Assembly: GCA_039921525.1 (NCBI GenBank)
Contig: JBDSBP010000161.1
Span: 1-7,600, forward strand
Reading direction: 5' to 3'
From: JADCRZ01 sp039921525
GTDB taxonomy: Bacteria > Bacteroidota > Bacteroidia > Chitinophagales > Chitinophagaceae
Length of the DNA stretch: 7,600 bases
Shown here: positions 5,856-7,600 of the stretch, piece after piece
Numbering within the stretch: the stretch's first letter is position 1
How the letters are laid out: the number at the start of each line of letters is the position of its first letter
Made by a program: the position numbers and the translations under genes
The notes under the pieces: generated by a model
Seen by the model: only the letters and a program-made list of their open reading frames with translations
Database searches by the model: none
What the model was told of the DNA's origin: nothing

Positions 5856-6740
5856 TTTATTATATGCTGCAGCGAATTCAGCGGCGAAATCCTCAAGTTT
5901 TGTATTGCTCAAAACAGGGGGATGCTTAAAATAATCTTCATTCATTTTACCACTTTTCATGCTTTGGCCCATCTCCATATATTTTGTGGCTTGCTCCTTT
6001 GGTACGCCAGCCTGCAACAGTCCCTCTAACGATTGTTCATCAGTGAACTCGACCCAGGGTAATTCTGTGTTGCCTACTGCAGATCCTAAAACCTTTGCAA
6101 TCTCCGAACCGCTTCTCACATCACTTGCAATATAACGAATGGAATGCCCTGTAAAATCATGTCGTAAAAGTTCATCAATAGCAGCTTCTGCGATATCCTT
6201 CGGATGCGCCATGACAACTTTATTCCCATTTCCTCCGAAATTACTTCCTATTATATTCATGTGTTTGACCATACCCGCAAGACTAAGGAAGTTATGAAAA
6301 AAATAGCCAGGCCGCAGATGCCTGATATTAACATTTGCCAACTCATTTAAAATACTTTCGACGTGATTAAGCCCACTAACAGGTCCGGCACCCGTGGGTA
6401 GATGACCTCCAATACTACTGAGATTTATTACATACCGTATATTGTTGGCTTTAATGGCAGCCGCATAGTTTTCACCCACCTGGTCAATAAATTTAATCCA
6501 GTCGGTAACAACAAAGTTTGGAGGTACCATAGTATAAACAATATCGGCACCTTTGAAGGCCTCCTTTAAAAAATCGGCATTTTCTACCGAACCTATGGCA
6601 GCTTCTGCCCCGGCTGCAACCAGTTCGCTGAGTATTTGCGCATCTCTGCCGATAACGGTTACCTCATGGCCAGCTTTTAATAAAGCTTCTGTAATTGGTT
6701 TAGAAATATTTCCTGCGGCTCCTGTAATTGCGTATTTCAT
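5850..6740 (-). CDS. NmrA-like NAD(P)-binding oxidoreductase (atypical SDR)
   Basis: The 296-residue protein begins directly with a Rossmann strand and the glycine motif ITGAAGNISKPI (G7, G10), typical of NmrA/HSCARG and QorB-like atypical short-chain dehydrogenases. Further family features are IGRD at 30-33 after the second strand, VYTMVPP at about 68-74, VINLSSIGGH at about 104-113, NHVESIL at 125-131 and HLRPGYFFHNFL at about 141-152. The canonical SDR Tyr-x-x-x-Lys pair is absent, as usual for this group, which may act as a redox sensor or quinone reductase. The protein is cytoplasmic. The start at 6740 is the only sensible one because the Rossmann strand begins at residue 2. A MarR-type regulator gene lies 94 bases upstream on the same strand, and an inverted repeat matching the one in front of marR sits in the gap, so MarR control is likely. 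The last codon and stop fall in a GC-rich repeat. Confidence 0.9.
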   Translation of the reverse strand: MKYAITGAAGNISKPITEALLKAGHEVTVIGRDAQILSELVAAGAEAAIGSVENADFLKEAFKGADIVYTMVPPNFVVTDWIKFIDQVGENYAAAIKANNIRYVINLSSIGGHLPTGAGPVSGLNHVESILNELANVNIRHLRPGYFFHNFLSLAGMVKHMNIIGSNFGGNGNKVVMAHPKDIAEAAIDELLRHDFTGHSIRYIASDVRSGSEIAKVLGSAVGNTELPWVEFTDEQSLEGLLQAGVPKEQATKYMEMGQSMKSGKMNEDYFKHPPVLSNTKLEDFAAEFAAAYNKL

Positions 6741-6769
6741 TTTTTGTTCTTATATTTTTATTTTAAACG

Positions 6770-6779
6770 TTACCGGTAA
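6770..6779. promoter_or_regulatory. Perfect 10-bp palindrome TTACCGGTAA in the NmrA-like gene leader
   Basis: TTACCGGTAA is its own reverse complement and lies 30-39 bases upstream of the NmrA-like start codon, in otherwise AT-rich DNA. It could be a protein-binding site or a leader element. It does not match the TTGTA-type inverted repeats nearby, so it would have to be read by a different regulator. A 10-bp palindrome can also occur by chance. Confidence 0.25.
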
Positions 6780-6794
6780 TCCGTATAATGACCT

Positions 6795-6828
6795 TTAATA
6801 ATATTTGTATCTACAAGTAAATTATTAA
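6795..6828. promoter_or_regulatory. Candidate MarR operator in front of the NmrA-like gene
   Basis: The core TTTGTATCTACAAG (6804-6817) contains the perfect inverted repeat TTGTA-TC-TACAA. Outside it, TTAATAAT (6795-6802) and ATTATTAA (6821-6828) form a second perfect 8-bp inverted repeat whose centre is one base off that of the core. The core matches 12 of 14 positions with TTTGTATATACAAA in the palindrome upstream of the MarR gene. Its place between the marR stop and the NmrA-like start fits an operator through which the regulator controls its downstream neighbour. Binding itself is inferred. Confidence 0.6.
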
Positions 6829-6834
6829 GGAAAA

Positions 6835-7257
6835 TCATATTTTATCCGTTATTTTATTTAAAACCTGGGCCAGCTTATCACTTTCGTCCCTTCCCAACCT
6901 GCTCGTATAGTTTTCATAAAATTCATCGCTGCATCTCTTAAGCTGGGGCTGCAGGGATTTGCCCTTTGGAGTAGGGTATACATTTATAGTCTTACCATCG
7001 GCAATACGCCTTACCAGTTTTTTTTCCACCAGTTTGTCAATCAACCTCGTTATGGTTGAAGGAGTAAGTAATAATTCTTTTGCCAGTGCTCCGGGCTGAA
7101 TGTTGGGTTCATCCAATACCATCATTAATAAGTAAGCATGGCTGGGCGAAAGGTTTACTCTTTTCCATACAGTGGATGCCATTTTTTCGATTTTTCTCGC
7201 CAAAGCATTGGAAGAGAAATACACGCATTTACTATATCGACTATTACTTGCTTTCAT
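6835..7257 (-). CDS. MarR-family winged-helix transcriptional regulator
   Basis: The 140-residue length is typical of MarR proteins. The winged helix-turn-helix runs from about residue 53 to 98: IQPGALAKELLLTPSTITRL (helices 3-4, with recognition helix PSTITRLIDKL), then VEKKLVRRIADGKTINVYPT (the wing) and PKGKSL. The N-terminal and C-terminal helices (about 13-33 and 104-139) would form the dimer interface. C11 in the N-terminal helix is in the region where OhrR-type MarR proteins carry their peroxide-sensing cysteine; C109 is a second cysteine in the dimerisation part. The protein is cytoplasmic and should bind palindromic DNA as a dimer. A perfect 24-bp palindrome lies 25-48 bases upstream of its start, and a related one lies in front of the NmrA-like gene, suggesting autoregulation and control of that gene. 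The ligand is unknown. Confidence 0.93.
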   Translation of the reverse strand: MKASNSRYSKCVYFSSNALARKIEKMASTVWKRVNLSPSHAYLLMMVLDEPNIQPGALAKELLLTPSTITRLIDKLVEKKLVRRIADGKTINVYPTPKGKSLQPQLKRCSDEFYENYTSRLGRDESDKLAQVLNKITDKI

Positions 7258-7281
7258 GTTGTTGAAGCTGTAAAGCTATAT

Positions 7282-7305
7282 TTTTATTTGTATATACAAA
7301 TAAAA
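7282..7305. promoter_or_regulatory. Perfect 24-bp palindrome upstream of marR, candidate autoregulatory operator
   Basis: The 24 bases are fully self-complementary around the centre GTATATAC (7290-7297), with arms TTTTATTT and AAATAAAA. The inner part TTTGTATATACAAA is closely related to the inverted repeat at 6804-6817. It lies between the divergent marR and ruvB genes, 25-48 bases from the marR start and about 105 bases from the ruvB start. It is therefore placed to block marR transcription and less likely to affect ruvB. The size and symmetry suit a MarR dimer. Confidence 0.7.
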
Positions 7306-7409
7306 GTTTATATTTTTTCTGCTGAAAGGAAAGAAAGACTTTGTTCATTAAAGAACTCCAGGAATAAAACCTACTGGAATTTCTGCAAACTAATTCTTAA
7401 TTTTACCTG

Positions 7410-7600
7410 ATGTCCAATGCTAATTTAAATACTGGTAAGGATCCGTTAACACCCGCAGAGAAGGAATTTGAAAACAATATCCGCCCGGCAATTATTGAAG
7501 AATTTTCCGGGCAGCCGCAGATCATTGAGAATTTGAAAATTTTTATCAAAGCCGCCAAGCTACGTGGGGAAGCATTGGATCATATACTTTTTCATGGTCC
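7410..7600 (+). CDS. ruvB: Holliday junction branch-migration ATPase RuvB, N-terminal part (cut by window end)
   Basis: The frame from the ATG at 7410 is open to the window end and gives 63 full codons. LTPAEKEFENNIRP, the FSGQPQIIENLKIFIKAAK region and RGEALDHILFHGP are hallmark N-terminal RuvB sequence. The last stretch leads directly into the Walker A loop (GPPGLGKTT in the family), which would begin just past the edge. RuvB forms a hexameric ring that, with RuvA, drives branch migration of Holliday junctions for RuvC cleavage in the cytoplasm. The gene is divergent from marR. No clear TAnnTTTG promoter element is visible in the 152-base gap, and there is no sign of ruvA or ruvC next to it within the window. 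Confidence 0.95.
   Translation, partial: MSNANLNTGKDPLTPAEKEFENNIRPAIIEEFSGQPQIIENLKIFIKAAKLRGEALDHILFHG

Noticed and set aside
7306..7409. Search for a TAnnTTTG promoter for ruvB
   Set aside because: TTTG occurs near 7340 but no TAnnTTTG lies at the right distance, so no promoter is claimed.

Overview
The window looks like ordinary chromosomal DNA from a member of the Bacteroidota, most likely a Chitinophagaceae-like soil or freshwater bacterium. The reasons are: AT-rich intergenic DNA; starts preceded by A-rich stretches rather than clear Shine-Dalgarno sequences; signal peptides ending in an Ala-Gln motif; one good match to the Bacteroidota -7 promoter element TAnnTTTG; a Tat-exported Gfo/Idh/MocA oxidoreductase; and several small proteins that resemble families I associate with this phylum. 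The assignment rests on recognition, not on a search.

Layout from left to right. Bases 1-68 may hold the last residues of an upstream gene. A very basic Lys/Ala-rich protein of 76 residues (137-367) resembles bacterial histone H1-like proteins. An exported thioredoxin-fold protein with a CGWC site (553-1119) is followed 14 bases later by a zinc-free quinone oxidoreductase (1134-2120). These converge on an exported protein of unknown function (2190-2882, minus). The spacer 2883-3138 holds that gene's probable promoter and a possible decayed reading frame. Next come a Tat-exported Gfo/Idh/MocA oxidoreductase (3139-4578) and, 56 bases on, an M23-type metallopeptidase-fold protein without a signal peptide (4635-5345). 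These converge on a minus-strand block: a small conserved protein of unknown function (5464-5748), an NmrA-like NAD(P)-binding protein (5850-6740) and a MarR-type regulator (6835-7257). A divergent gene at the right edge is the start of ruvB (7410 onward, cut by the window end).

Two structural themes stand out. First, the marR-nmrA pair has matching inverted repeats with the core TTGTA-N2-TACAA, one in front of each gene. The one in front of marR is a perfect 24-bp palindrome. This suggests an autoregulated MarR switch controlling the NmrA-like reductase. Second, both gaps between convergent genes contain the same imperfect 7-bp tandem repeat (GCYGATA). In the second gap it is an inverted pair that can form a 17-bp stem, which fits a bidirectional 3'-end or terminator role. 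A separate GC-rich palindromic repeat lies at the 3' end of the NmrA-like gene and supplies its last codon and stop.

I see no transposase, phage gene, CRISPR array, tRNA, rRNA or defence system. The window reads as core or lightly accessory chromosome with a few unexplained repeats and small regulatory elements, not as a dramatic new system.
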